From Corynebacterium sp. (lineage in GTDB: Bacteria; Actinomycetota; Actinomycetes; Mycobacteriales; Mycobacteriaceae): 64,000 bases of DNA. The stretch's first letter is position 1, and each line of letters opens with the position of its first letter. The DNA is taken from contig NZ_JALAGU010000054.1 in NCBI RefSeq assembly GCF_022712275.1, forward strand, positions 74,441-138,440, written 5' to 3'. Both the position numbers and the translations under genes were made by a program. Below the pieces are notes generated by a model. It was not told where the DNA came from. It was given only the letters and a program-made list of their open reading frames with translations, and searched no databases. Below are positions 53,803-62,909 of this stretch, one piece after another.

Positions 53803-54972
53803 CTACGCGAGGATCTGTCGCCCCATGACCATGCGGCAGATCTGGTTGGTGCCTTCGTAGATCTGCGTGATCTTGGCGTCACGCATCATGCGCTCGACCG
53901 GGAAATCACGCGTGTAGCCGTAGCCACCGAGCAGCTGGATCGCGTCGAGGGTGACCTCCATGGCGATGTCGGAGGCGAAGGCCTTCGAGCCGGCGGCCAT
54001 GAGGCCGAGCTTCCCGCCGTCTTCGGCGACACCGCGCTCGGCGTTTGACGCGGCGGTGTAGATCATCAGCCGGGCGGCGTCGATCTTCATCTTCATGTCC
54101 GCCAGGGTGAACTGGGTGTTCTGGAAGGCGGCGATCGGCTTACCGAACTGCTTGCGCTCCTTGACGTACTCCACGGCGGCGTCGAACGCGCCCTGGGCGA
54201 TACCGAGCGCCTGGGCACCGATGGTCGGACGGGTGTGGTCGAGGGTCTGCAGGGCGGTCTTGAAGCCGGTGCCCTCCTCGCCGATCATGCGGTCGGCCGG
54301 GATACGGCAGTCCTCGAAGTAGAGCTCCGCAGTCGGGGAACCCTTGATGCCGAGCTTGTGCTCCAGGCCGCCGACGCGGAATCCCGGGTCATCCTTGTGG
54401 ACCATGAACGCGGAGATGCCTCGGGCGCCGGCCTCCGGGTCAGTGACGGCCATGACGGTGATCCAGGTGGCACGGGAACCGTTGGTGATGAAGCACTTGG
54501 AGCCGTTGAGGACCCACTCGTCACCGTCACGCACGGCCCTGGTCTTCATTCCGGCGGCGTCTGAACCGGCCTCACGCTCGGTGAGGCCGTAGGACGCCAA
54601 CCCACCCTCGGCGATGTCCGGCAGGACCTTCGCCTTGAGTTCGTCGGAGCCTGCCAGGATGAGTCCCATGGTGCCGAGCTTGTTCACGGCCGGGATCAGG
54701 GAGGAGGAACCGCAGACGCGGGCGACCTCTTCGATGACGATGACGGCGGCGAGCGAGTCAGCGCCCTGGCCGCCGAACTCGTCAGGGATATGGACGGCGT
54801 TGAAGCCGGACTCGTTGAGCGCCTTCAGGGCCTCCTCCGGGAACCGCTCGTCGGCGTCGACCTCAGCAGCGTGGGGGGCGATCTGTTCCTCGGCGATCTG
54901 CCGGATGGCGGAGCGCAGCTCGCGGTACTCCTCGGGCAGCTGGAAGAGGTCGAAGTCGGGGTTGAAGGCCAT
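53803..54972 (-). CDS. Acyl-CoA dehydrogenase
   Basis: 389-residue flavoenzyme catalysing alpha,beta-dehydrogenation of acyl-CoA. Domain signatures: GLTEREAGSDAAGMKTRA (about 130-147) and QLLGGYGYTRDFPVERMMRDAKITQIYEGTNQI near the C-terminus, whose glutamate (YEG) is the catalytic base. The ATG at 54972 (MAFNPDFDLFQLP) has AGGAG 6 bases upstream. Chain-length specificity cannot be told. It stands alone between the hydrolase and a DUF4232 gene. Confidence 0.94.
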   Translation of the reverse strand: MAFNPDFDLFQLPEEYRELRSAIRQIAEEQIAPHAAEVDADERFPEEALKALNESGFNAVHIPDEFGGQGADSLAAVIVIEEVARVCGSSSLIPAVNKLGTMGLILAGSDELKAKVLPDIAEGGLASYGLTEREAGSDAAGMKTRAVRDGDEWVLNGSKCFITNGSRATWITVMAVTDPEAGARGISAFMVHKDDPGFRVGGLEHKLGIKGSPTAELYFEDCRIPADRMIGEEGTGFKTALQTLDHTRPTIGAQALGIAQGAFDAAVEYVKERKQFGKPIAAFQNTQFTLADMKMKIDAARLMIYTAASNAERGVAEDGGKLGLMAAGSKAFASDIAMEVTLDAIQLLGGYGYTRDFPVERMMRDAKITQIYEGTNQICRMVMGRQILA

Positions 54973-55129
54973 GGATGCTCCTGTTTCCTGGAAGTCCTCG
55001 TAGGTGTACAGGTAGTTACCGCGACCGAACTTTCTCGGTCGTTCCGGCACCACCGTTCTCCGGACATGGTAGTACGACCCCCAGCCGAGGGGAGGGCGTT
55101 CGGTCTAATCCAGGACTACTGTGGGTCTC

Positions 55130-55744
55130 ATGAGTATCAGGACACCACTTTCATCACACCGCACCGGTACGGTCACCGCCGTCGCTCTCGCCGCCGTGGT
55201 CGTCCTCGGCGCCTGCAGCAATGACGGCAGCGACAGCGACTCCGCCGCCAACAACACCACCACCCCGACCGAAGCCGCACTCACCGGGGACGCCCCGGAC
55301 GGCAGTTCCTCCGGTGCCGACGGCAACCGCTGCAACACCGTCGACCTCGACGTCACGGTCGGCGACCCCGACGGAGCGGCCGGCAGTGTCTACCGGCAAC
55401 TGACCTTCACCAATTCCTCCGACAGGGACTGTACGGTCAGCGGTTACCCCGGCGTCAGTCTCGTCGCCGACGGAGACACCCAGGTCGGCGCGGCCGCTGA
55501 CCGGGAGGACGCACCGGGCGAGGCTCCGGTCATCACGCTCTCCCCCGGCGACGCCGCGTCCGCCGACCTCAAGATCAGCAGCCCCGGAGTCTACGGCGAC
55601 CAGTGCACCGAAACCCCGGCCGACGCTCTGAAGATCTATCCGCCGGACGAGCGGGACTCCACCACTGTCACTGTCGACGGGCTGACCGGCTGCACCGGGG
55701 ACGACGCTCCGGTGACACTGCGCATCTCCCGCCTGCAGGAGTGA
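55130..55744 (+). CDS. DUF4232-domain lipoprotein
   Basis: 204 residues. Signal peptide and lipobox LGAC (about residue 28), a Ser/Thr/Asp-rich linker, then a DUF4232 domain (RQLTFTNSSDRDCTVSGYPGVSLV about 88-111; VITLSPGDAASADLKI about 135-150). Four cysteines outside the lipobox could form two disulphides. The ATG at 55130 is preferred. Role unknown; DUF4232 proteins are common actinobacterial cell-surface lipoproteins. A shortened copy follows 23 bp downstream. Confidence 0.85.
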   Translation: MSIRTPLSSHRTGTVTAVALAAVVVLGACSNDGSDSDSAANNTTTPTEAALTGDAPDGSSSGADGNRCNTVDLDVTVGDPDGAAGSVYRQLTFTNSSDRDCTVSGYPGVSLVADGDTQVGAAADREDAPGEAPVITLSPGDAASADLKISSPGVYGDQCTETPADALKIYPPDERDSTTVTVDGLTGCTGDDAPVTLRISRLQE

Positions 55745-55767
55745 CCCGCCAGAACTAGCGTCGGGGT

Positions 55768-56106
55768 ATGACCATTTCTGCACCGAACACACGCACCCAC
55801 CTCCGGTGGGCTGCCGGTGCGGTTCTGACCGGCACCGCCACTGACACAGCGCCAGTCCCGGGAGGATCCGACAGGGACGGCTCCGGCGGGGGCGAGGCCG
55901 CGGACTCGCGCTGCCACACCACCGAGCTCGAGGTCACTCTGGCCGGTGGCGATGCCGAACGCGACGGGAGTGGTTCCGGCGGCGGTACCGTTCCGCTGGC
56001 CCCCGACGCGTCCGCCGTCGCCCAGCTGCAGGTGCCCCAGCCGGAGAACTACGGCGACCGCTGCACCCTGCGCATCCGCGCGCTCTCCCCCGGCATGGTC
56101 GGCTAA
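55768..56106 (+). CDS. Shrunken copy of the DUF4232 lipoprotein (probably decaying)
   Basis: 112 residues. CHTTELEVTLAGGDAERDG and later VPLAPDASAVAQLQVPQPENYGDRC align with the start and end of the neighbour's domain, but the middle (from the disulphide-bonded GYPG region onward) is missing. The lipobox is also absent (the N-terminal hydrophobic region reads AAGAVLTGTATDTAP). It is thus an internally deleted duplicate, probably non-functional. Confidence 0.6.
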   Translation: MTISAPNTRTHLRWAAGAVLTGTATDTAPVPGGSDRDGSGGGEAADSRCHTTELEVTLAGGDAERDGSGSGGGTVPLAPDASAVAQLQVPQPENYGDRCTLRIRALSPGMVG

Positions 56107-56126
56107 CAGTCATTAGGCTGGGCCGC

Positions 56127-56834
56127 ATGAGCGACATCGTGATCATCGGCGGCCACGGCCGCGTTGCCCTGTTGACCATCCCCCTGCTCGTCGCCGACGG
56201 GAACACGGTCACCGCCGTGGTCCGGGACCGAGCGCACATCGACGACGTGGAGGAAGCCGGGGCAACCGGCCTTTTCGCCGATGTCGAGACCATGAGCACC
56301 GACGATCTCGTCGGTATGCTCCAGCCTTTCGACACCGTCGTCTGGTCCGCCGGGGCAGGCGGGGGCGACCCCGAGCGCACAAAAGCGGTTGACGAGAATG
56401 CCGCCGTCCGCACCATGAACGCCGCCGAGGAATCGGACACCGAGCGTTTCATCATGGTCTCCTGGGCAGGTTCCTACGACGACCACGGCATCCCCGGCGA
56501 CGATCCCTTCCACTTCTACGCGGATGCCAAGGCCCGGGCGGACGACCATCTGCGCCACTCTGCCCTGGACTGGACGATCCTGGGGCCGAGCTCGCTGACC
56601 GACGGCGACAGCGACGGCATCTCCCTGATCCCGGAGGACCGGGGACGCACCGAGGCGACCTCGGTCCCCCGTCAGGCCGTGGCCTCCGCGATCGCCGCAG
56701 CGGTGGCCTGCCCGCGCAGCGCCGGCCACACCCTTCGGTTCAACAAGGGGGAGAACGCCCCGGCTGACGTGCTGCAGGACCTGGACCTGAACCTGTCGAA
56801 TGCGCTGGAGTCCCGCGGCTCCGGGTTCGAGTGA
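56127..56834 (+). CDS. NAD(P)-binding oxidoreductase (atypical SDR/NmrA-like)
   Basis: 235 residues. The nucleotide-binding loop is VIIGGHGRVALLTIP (about 5-19), a form seen in atypical short-chain dehydrogenases (GGxGxx). Also FADVETMSTDDLVGML, DENAAVRTMNAAEE and HFYADAKARADDHLRHSALDWTILGP, all typical. The substrate is not known. It precedes the patatin gene by 22 bp. Confidence 0.88.
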   Translation: MSDIVIIGGHGRVALLTIPLLVADGNTVTAVVRDRAHIDDVEEAGATGLFADVETMSTDDLVGMLQPFDTVVWSAGAGGGDPERTKAVDENAAVRTMNAAEESDTERFIMVSWAGSYDDHGIPGDDPFHFYADAKARADDHLRHSALDWTILGPSSLTDGDSDGISLIPEDRGRTEATSVPRQAVASAIAAAVACPRSAGHTLRFNKGENAPADVLQDLDLNLSNALESRGSGFE

Positions 56835-56856
56835 GCAGCGGACTACTATCGGCACA

Positions 56857-57744
56857 ATGACTGACCTTCCCTTCACCGCCTCCGATGTCGCCCTCGTCTG
56901 TGAGGGCGGCGGAGCACGCAACAGTTTCACCGCTGCGACGGTCCACGAGTTCATGGTCAAGGGCGTGGACTTCGGCTGGATCGGCGGTGTCTCCGCCGGG
57001 GCGTCACACACCATGAACTTCCTCGGCCATGACGCGGAGCGCACCCGGGAGAGCTTCGTGGAGTTCACCGCGTCTCCGGCGTCCGGCGGTATCGGTTCCC
57101 TCATCCGCGGCGACGGCTACTTTGACGCGAAGTACATCTACGAGACCTCGGGCCTGCCCGGCAACGACCTGCCCTACGACTTCGACGCCTTCCTCAATGA
57201 CCCGACGCCCTTCCGTATCGAGGCCACCAATGCTCTCACCGGCGAGTCGGTGCGCTGGGGCCGCGAGGACATCACCGACCTGGAGTCCCTGCTCAAGCGG
57301 GTGCGGGCGTCCTCGACCCTGCCGGTGATCATGAATACTCCCGAGGTCGACGGCGTGCCCTACGTCGACGGCGCGCTCAGCGGTTCCGGTGGCATCCCGG
57401 TGGACGCCGCGGAAGCCGACGGATTCGGGAAGTTCCTCGTGCTGTGCACCCGCCCGCGCGACTACGTGCGGCCCGAGGTGAAGTACCCGGCGGTCATCCG
57501 GCGCATGCTCAGCAAGTACCCCGCGGTCGCCGAGGCCGTGCTGGCCCGCCCCGCCCGCTACAACGCGACGAAGCACCGACTTCTCGAGATGGAGAAGCAG
57601 GGCCGGGTTATGCTGTTCTTCCCCGACGAAATGCGCATCTCGAACACCGAACGCAACCTCGACAAGCTCAAGGCCTCCTACTACGACGGTCTGGTGCAGA
57701 CCGACCGCCAGTGGGACAGGATCATGGAGTTCCTCGGCGCGTGA
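56857..57744 (+). CDS. Patatin-like phospholipase
   Basis: 295-residue serine lipid hydrolase. The oxyanion glycines EGGGARNSF (about 12-20), nucleophile GVSAGASH (about 45-52), and catalytic DG in YVDGALSGSGG (about 168) are all present and in order. The ATG at 56857 is preferred since it begins TDLPFTASDVALVCEGGG; earlier frames overlap the previous gene. Probably acts on phospholipids or acylglycerols in the cytoplasm. Confidence 0.9.
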   Translation: MTDLPFTASDVALVCEGGGARNSFTAATVHEFMVKGVDFGWIGGVSAGASHTMNFLGHDAERTRESFVEFTASPASGGIGSLIRGDGYFDAKYIYETSGLPGNDLPYDFDAFLNDPTPFRIEATNALTGESVRWGREDITDLESLLKRVRASSTLPVIMNTPEVDGVPYVDGALSGSGGIPVDAAEADGFGKFLVLCTRPRDYVRPEVKYPAVIRRMLSKYPAVAEAVLARPARYNATKHRLLEMEKQGRVMLFFPDEMRISNTERNLDKLKASYYDGLVQTDRQWDRIMEFLGA

Positions 57745-57794
57745 CCGGGACTACACCGAGCTGATTTCCTCCCCTTCCCCTGTAAGGACATTCC

Positions 57795-58757
57795 ATGGCC
57801 GGTGGCCTGTTCGCCCTGCTCGACGACGTCGCACTCATCGCGAGGAAGGCTGCCGTCGCCACCCGTGACGTCGCGAGTTCCGCCGCGTCCACATCCTCGA
57901 AGGCCGCTGCAGTCGTTGTCGATGACGCCGCCGTCGCCCCCGGCTTCGTCGAGGGGGTGACGCCGGCCCGGGAACTGCCGATCGTCTGGAAGATCACCAA
58001 GGGATCACTGGTCAACAAGATCGTCATCATCCTGCCGATCGCCCTGCTGCTCAGCTGGCTGGCTCCGTGGGCCCTCACCCCGATCCTCATGGTCGGCGGC
58101 ACCTACCTCTCCTTCGAGGGTGCGGAGAAGATCTGGCACGCCGTCGCTGCCCGTCGGGGCGGGCACGGGCACGGCGACCATGATGACTCTGCCGCGGACA
58201 GCAGCCCCGGGGACGAAGCCTCGCTGGTCAAGGGAGCGGTGATGACCGACCTCATCCTCTCGGCGGAGATCATGGTCATCTCGCTCAACGAGGTGACAGA
58301 CAAGCCGTTCCTCGAGCGCTCCGCGATCCTCATCGTCGTGGCCCTGGTCATCACCGTCGGTGTCTACGGCGTGGTGGGCATGCTGGTGAAAATGGACGAT
58401 ATCGGCCTGCGACTGGCCGTCGGGGACGCCGGACGCACCGGCCTGATCCAGAAGGCGGGCCGGGCCATGGTCGCCGGTATGCCGAAGATCCTCGCCATAC
58501 TGTCGGTGGTCGGTACCGCGGCGATGCTGTGGGTCGGCGGCCACATCCTCACCAACGGCACCGACGAGCTGGGCTGGCATCTGCCGCACGAGATCGTCCA
58601 CCACCTGGAGGATGTGGTCGCTTCCGCCGGCGGTGCGGCGCAGTGGCTGGTAGAGACCGGGTGCTCGGCCGTCGTCGGCTTCCTGGTCGGTTCCCTCGTC
58701 CTGGTCGTGGTCACTGTTGTCGTCCGACTGTTCGACAGTTCGACGCAGGCCCCGTAA
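57795..58757 (+). CDS. DUF808 membrane protein (YedI family)
   Basis: 320 residues, matching the YedI/DUF808 type from start to end: MAGGLFALLDDVALIARKA, then DDAAVAPGFVEGVTPARELPIVWKI (about 42-66), and about six membrane segments between 70 and 310. A His-rich cytoplasmic stretch (GGHGHGDHDD, about 123) may bind metal. Function unknown in any organism. Confidence 0.93.
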   Translation: MAGGLFALLDDVALIARKAAVATRDVASSAASTSSKAAAVVVDDAAVAPGFVEGVTPARELPIVWKITKGSLVNKIVIILPIALLLSWLAPWALTPILMVGGTYLSFEGAEKIWHAVAARRGGHGHGDHDDSAADSSPGDEASLVKGAVMTDLILSAEIMVISLNEVTDKPFLERSAILIVVALVITVGVYGVVGMLVKMDDIGLRLAVGDAGRTGLIQKAGRAMVAGMPKILAILSVVGTAAMLWVGGHILTNGTDELGWHLPHEIVHHLEDVVASAGGAAQWLVETGCSAVVGFLVGSLVLVVVTVVVRLFDSSTQAP

Positions 58758-58790
58758 TCCCGTCCGGTCCGTCTCCTAGAGTCACGTTCC

Positions 58791-59192
58791 GTGAAGACTC
58801 CAGACAGAGCCCCGAAGAACACCGGAACACCCACCGTTCCCCCGGTTCCCTCCGCTGACCTCGACAGCGTCCTGGCCGAACGACGCTCCGTCCACGGCAC
58901 GACCGAACCCCCGCCACCGGTGCAGCCACGCATCGGTGTGTCCGCTCCCACTGGTACCACCGGTGGAACCCCTGACCAGCGGGACGCCGAGCGTTCCCGG
59001 CGCAGGGCACTCATCAACACCACGACCAGGACGCTCGAGGAGTACGACGATCACCTCGTCTACCGACGCTCCCGGGTGCAGAGTCCGACCACCGCGACGG
59101 GGTGGACCGTCCTCGCCCTCATCGGAGGTGCCCTCGCCGTCGTGGTGGGTATCTGGCTGACCGGTGTCGGCCTCGACTGGAACCTGGACTAG
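58791..59192 (+). CDS. Single-pass membrane protein of unknown function
   Basis: 133 residues with a Pro/Thr-rich N-terminal cytoplasmic half and one C-terminal membrane helix (GWTVLALIGGALAVVVGIWL, about 103-122). GTG start. Co-directional with the next gene (11 bp gap), so the two are likely cotranscribed. No family recognised. Confidence 0.72.
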   Translation: MKTPDRAPKNTGTPTVPPVPSADLDSVLAERRSVHGTTEPPPPVQPRIGVSAPTGTTGGTPDQRDAERSRRRALINTTTRTLEEYDDHLVYRRSRVQSPTTATGWTVLALIGGALAVVVGIWLTGVGLDWNLD

Positions 59193-59203
59193 GAGGGCCT
59201 ACC

Positions 59204-59722
59204 ATGGCATCGCAGAAGTCCGCCGGTGGCTCCGGCTGTGCACTGCTCATCATCGTCTCCCTGGGCATCTGGCTGGCCCTCTGGGCACTGAAGCTCGCCC
59301 TGATCATCGGTGGCGGCGTCCTCGTCGTCGGCGGCGTGGCCGGTGCAGTGGCCACGGTCATCTGGGCATGGGCGGCGGTTTTCGCCGACCGCCGCGTTGA
59401 TCGGGAGGACGAGGCGCTGCGCGAGGTCCTCGACGAGCTGTCGACCCTGTCCACCACCTCGCTGCGCGAACAGATCGTGGCCTGGGACCGGATCCAGGAG
59501 GGCCGGGGCGTCGGTACCGTGCTGGAGTCCGCCTACTGGTCCGAGCAGCCCACCGACGAGCAGGCCACACTGTTCGCCCGGGTGAACACACTGATGTCCC
59601 GTGGGGAACAGTTGCTCACCAGCCGACCGGGCTCCCGACGCGCAGTCATCGACCACCTCCGGGAGTGCGACCGGCTCACACTGGATCTCAGTGAACTCCA
59701 GGACCGGATCAGATCAGCTTGA
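59204..59722 (+). CDS. Membrane protein with helical cytoplasmic tail
   Basis: 172 residues. Two membrane helices (CALLIIVSLGIWLALWALKL and IIGGGVLVVGGVAGAVATVI) and a charged C-terminal helical domain (about 65-170). AGGAGG lies 7 bases before the ATG, the clearest Shine-Dalgarno in this stretch. Function unknown; its stop overlaps the convergent EEP gene end. Confidence 0.75.
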   Translation: MASQKSAGGSGCALLIIVSLGIWLALWALKLALIIGGGVLVVGGVAGAVATVIWAWAAVFADRRVDREDEALREVLDELSTLSTTSLREQIVAWDRIQEGRGVGTVLESAYWSEQPTDEQATLFARVNTLMSRGEQLLTSRPGSRRAVIDHLRECDRLTLDLSELQDRIRSA

Positions 59723-60476
59723 CGCGCCGCTGCCGGTAGCGCCGACCGGTCGGCAGAACCAGGGTCTTCGGGACGGTCTCCAACTCGCCCGGCGCGGCCT
59801 CGGGCACCGGCTCCAGCGCGGTCTCCACGAGAATGGGCAGGTGATCCGAGCCCTCCTGCGGCAGCGAGGTGACCGTCGGGTCGAGATAGCCACGGGACAT
59901 GGCCAGATCGTAGCGTCCGCGCAGCACCCCGTAGTTGCGGTAGGTGGAGGTATCACTGCTGGAGAGGTCGTAGCCGTAGGAGCTGACATGCCTGGCCAGT
60001 CCTGCCTGGAAGACCGGGTAGTTGAAGTCACCGACCATCATCGACGGCAGACCGGGGCCGAGATCGTGCAGTGCGGAGAAGGCGGTGCGGATCTGCTGGC
60101 GCCGCAGCGAGTTGCTGGCGGTCAACGGGGCGGCATGGAAGGAGGAGATGAGTACCTCACCGCCGTGGACGGCGTCATGGGCACGGACCGTGGCGAGCCG
60201 CTCCTCGCCGGGCTTCATCACCAGGTCGTGCAGTGACTTCTCCAGCGGGACGGTAAGCATCGAGCGGGGGTCGAAGCGACTGGTCCGCAGGTAGACCGCC
60301 AGGCCGAGGCGGCTTCCCGAGGTCGACTGGACCAGTTCCAGGTCGCCGATTCTGGTGGGAAGGGTCTCAGTGTCCGCCTCCTGCAGGCACAGCGCATCGG
60401 GGTCGTGGAGAGCCGCCAACGGGGTCAGTTCGCCGGCCGCATTGTTGTGGTGGAGGTTGTAGCTGATCAGCTTCAT
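59709..60476 (-). CDS. Endonuclease/exonuclease/phosphatase (EEP) family protein
   Basis: 255 residues of the EEP fold: MKLISYNLHHNNA (Asn), ALCLQEADTETL (metal Glu, about 35-46), SSFHAAPLTASN, MVGDFNYPVFQ (Asp/Asn, about 150), and GSDHLPILVE (Asp-His, about 213) as catalytic/metal residues. DNA, RNA or phosphoester substrate is not resolved. The ATG at 60476 follows GGGAGG closely. It overlaps by 14 bp the convergent membrane-protein gene. Confidence 0.9.
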   Translation of the reverse strand: MKLISYNLHHNNAAGELTPLAALHDPDALCLQEADTETLPTRIGDLELVQSTSGSRLGLAVYLRTSRFDPRSMLTVPLEKSLHDLVMKPGEERLATVRAHDAVHGGEVLISSFHAAPLTASNSLRRQQIRTAFSALHDLGPGLPSMMVGDFNYPVFQAGLARHVSSYGYDLSSSDTSTYRNYGVLRGRYDLAMSRGYLDPTVTSLPQEGSDHLPILVETALEPVPEAAPGELETVPKTLVLPTGRRYRQRRVKLI

Positions 60477-60558
60477 CCTCCCCCACCGTAGTCGCCGGAA
60501 ACCTTCGGATCGGGAATGACCGGGGAATGTACAGGCCACGCGGCGCGTTGCACCGGGC

Positions 60559-61275
60559 GTGAATATCGATATCTGGTCCGACGTCGCCTGCCCCTGGTGC
60601 TGGATCGGCAAGCGTCGGTTCGACCGCGCCCTCGCCGCCTTCCCCCACCGTGACGAGGTGACGGTGACCTGGCATTCCTACCAGCTCGACCCCACGCTCC
60701 CCGACCATGACGACCGCAGTGAGGCACAGTATCTCGCCGAGACCAAGGGTATGCCGGTGGAGCAGGTCCGGGCGATGGTCGGCCATGTCGCCGAGCAGGG
60801 TGCCGGTGAAGGCCTGACCTACGACTTCGACAGCCTCATCGTCGCGAACTCCCTACGGGCCCACCAGGTCATCCAGCTGGCGAGGGAGTCCGGGGACACC
60901 GCCGCGGTGGAGCGTCTGGAGGAGTCACTGTTCGCCGCACACTTCGAGCACGGTGAAGATATCGGTGACGCCGACACCCTCGTCCGCCTGGCCACCGAGG
61001 CGGGTCTGGACACCTCGGAGGTCCTGTCGGAGCTCACCTACGGGTCACGCATCGCGGCGGTCGAAGAGGATGTGCGGAAGGCTGCGTCCCTCGGGCTGAA
61101 CTCCGTTCCGACCTTCGTGCTGGACATGCAGTGGGCGGTGCCCGGTGCACAGCCGACCGAGGTCTTCACACGGGCCCTGGAACAGGCGTGGGCGGCGTCC
61201 CACCCCGGGACGCCGTCCTTCCTCTCTGTCGACGGGGCGCAGGACGCCGAGGCCTGCGGGCCGGAGGGTTGCTGA
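60559..61275 (+). CDS. DsbA-family oxidoreductase (FrnE-like)
   Basis: 238 residues. Thioredoxin-like active site CPWCWIGKRRF (about 12-22), with NIDIWSDVACPWC at the start; the rest of the protein is the DsbA all-helical insertion with a C-terminal CGPEGC. No signal peptide, so it is cytoplasmic like FrnE, a disulphide isomerase of oxidative-stress-tolerant bacteria. GTG start at 60559; divergent from the EEP gene. Confidence 0.93.
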   Translation: MNIDIWSDVACPWCWIGKRRFDRALAAFPHRDEVTVTWHSYQLDPTLPDHDDRSEAQYLAETKGMPVEQVRAMVGHVAEQGAGEGLTYDFDSLIVANSLRAHQVIQLARESGDTAAVERLEESLFAAHFEHGEDIGDADTLVRLATEAGLDTSEVLSELTYGSRIAAVEEDVRKAASLGLNSVPTFVLDMQWAVPGAQPTEVFTRALEQAWAASHPGTPSFLSVDGAQDAEACGPEGC

Positions 61276-61299
61276 ACCTGCGAACTGGTGATCCGGAGA

Positions 61300-61644
61300 T
61301 CAGCTGACGTCACCGTCGACGTAGAACCAGCGGCCGTTCTCCCGGACGAAGCGGGAGCGCTCCTCCTGCACACCGACTCCCCCGCCCGGCTCACGGTAGG
61401 TCGCCCGGAACTCGACGATGCCGGTGGTGTCCTCCGGTCCGCCGTCGACGGTGTCGACGATCTGAAGGCGTCGCCAGCTCGGGTTGTCGCTCAGGTCAAG
61501 CGACTCCGGCCGGGTCGACGGATGCCAGGTGTACAGCAGCCAGTCGGCGTCCGCGTCCTTGAACGCCTGGAAGCGCGAGCGCATGAGGTCTTCGGCGGTG
61601 GTGGGTTCTTCTCGGGTGGAGTTCACGACGCCCAATCTAGTCAT
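61300..61644 (-). CDS. YchJ-like protein without its zinc (SEC-C) module
   Basis: 114 residues matching the NTF2-like core of the YchJ/UPF0225 family (PTTAEDLMRSRFQAFKDADADWLLYTWHPSTRP, then VEFRATYRE and ERSRFVRENGRWFYVDGD). The N-terminal CxCGSG zinc-binding SEC-C motif of the family is not found upstream in any frame, so this copy is shortened. The ATG at 61644 was chosen. Function unknown. Confidence 0.78.
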   Translation of the reverse strand: MTRLGVVNSTREEPTTAEDLMRSRFQAFKDADADWLLYTWHPSTRPESLDLSDNPSWRRLQIVDTVDGGPEDTTGIVEFRATYREPGGGVGVQEERSRFVRENGRWFYVDGDVS

Positions 61645-62269
61645 CCGCCCCGGGACGTGGACGGCATCAGCGACGCTCATTGCTGCGCCGGCGGTTGCCG
61701 GTTCCACGTTGGAGAGCAACCTGATAGGGCTCCTCCCCTCGTCCGCGCCCGGTGCTCAACGCCGCAGCGGCCCCGCTCATGCACCGTGACTACCTCGCAC
61801 CCGGCCCGGAAGATTCGCAGTGTTCCGGACAAGAATACTGTCAAAGCTCCAGAGCTATGGTCAGGGCACCTGCGAGCGCGCACCGGTGATGTCCTCTACA
61901 TCCGTCAGTTCGGGGAGTCCCGGTGATCTGCAGGTCGTGTTCGATCGCATCCTCCTCCAGCTCTCCATTGTCAGTGCAGCGAGACCAGATGGCGACGTAG
62001 CGCTCGCGTCCAGTGCAGAGAGTGCCAGCCACCCCCTGACACAATGCACGATTCACGGCGCGATCGCGCCAGCGGGCACCGAGCGTGGGATCGGGCGCTC
62101 GAGCAGCCGGACGGGAAGCACGTCGACATCCGAACCTGAGAGCGCGGCGCCGCTAGCGATCTGACCGACCTGTCTCGGAGTGGTCCTCGCAGTACCGGTC
62201 GGCAAGGTTCTTGAAGTTCATCACGAACAAGATCGCCTGTGACCGGACCCCGTAAAACGTCACGCCCCC
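61645..62269. other. 625-bp stretch without recognisable gene
   Basis: Open frames occur on both strands but none has a convincing start, ribosome-binding site or family match; several start inside others. It separates the conserved block from the TetR/PhlG-like accessory genes. I see no terminal inverted repeat or tRNA gene here. It may contain worn-out gene remains. Confidence 0.5.
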
Positions 62270-62299
62270 TTGATCCGAGTAATCTTACAAATGTAAAAT
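62270..62299 (+). promoter_or_regulatory. Promoter and probable operator of the TetR gene
   Basis: A good -35 box TTGATC (62270-62275), 18-bp spacer and -10 box TAAAAT (62294-62299). The palindrome TTACA-AA-TGTAA (62285-62296) overlaps the -10, a likely site for autorepression. A start about 7 bp later would coincide with the ATG at 62307, so the mRNA could be leaderless. Confidence 0.7.
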
Positions 62300-62306
62300 G
62301 CGGACC

Positions 62307-62909
62307 ATGGTGAGCTACCCCAGACCCGGCATCAAGTCGCGGCTCCTCGACGCCGTCACCGTACTGCTCGACGAGCGCGATCCCTCGGAGCTCACCATAA
62401 CGATGGTTGTGGCACGTGCCGGTGTCACCCGCCCGACGTTCTATGCGGCGTTCGGGGATCTCCCGACAGCTTATGCGGAAGCTGCGGTCGCCAGGATCAT
62501 GGCAGCCCTCCCCGCCAACCCGGTCAAGGCGAACGGTGTCGAGCGACGCGACGTCATGAAAGCAACTATCACGCAGGCACTCGAGCGCATCGCACCCCAC
62601 GCACAGTTCTTCCGCCGCGTCCTGCTAGGGCACGGAGGCCATCATGTGCAGGCACGTATCATCGAGTATCTTGCCGCGGAGTTCCGGTCCCGGACGCCCG
62701 TTTCCGCGGCGCTTGCCCGCGGTCCGCTTCCACTCGAAACCTCCTCTACGGCGATCGCCGCTGCAGTGTCCTGGACGATGCTCGATTGGTTCACCGATCC
62801 GCAACGCGAATCCGTCGAAGACCTGGCGGGAAGACTCCGCGATCTCACCTATCACGCCGTCGTCGGCGGACTGGGCCGCGACGAAACCCCGAAAGGAATC
62901 AGTCCATGA
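62307..62909 (+). CDS. TetR-family transcriptional regulator
   Basis: 200 residues. N-terminal HTH: LLDAVTVLLDERDPSELTITMVVARAGVTRPTFYAAFGD (about 12-50). The C-terminal ligand domain is variable as usual. The ATG at 62307 (MVSYPRPG) fits a leaderless transcript; the ATG at 62298 lies inside the -10 box. Its stop overlaps the next start (ATGA, 4 bp), so the regulator and the PhlG-like enzyme are coupled. In Pseudomonas, TetR proteins (PhlH) also control phlG; the analogy is by arrangement only. Confidence 0.88.
   Translation: MVSYPRPGIKSRLLDAVTVLLDERDPSELTITMVVARAGVTRPTFYAAFGDLPTAYAEAAVARIMAALPANPVKANGVERRDVMKATITQALERIAPHAQFFRRVLLGHGGHHVQARIIEYLAAEFRSRTPVSAALARGPLPLETSSTAIAAAVSWTMLDWFTDPQRESVEDLAGRLRDLTYHAVVGGLGRDETPKGISP

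Noticed and set aside
61971..62600. 209-codon minus-strand frame overlapping the TetR gene
   Set aside because: Arg/Ser-rich composition, no recognisable family, and it is antisense to a clear TetR HTH.
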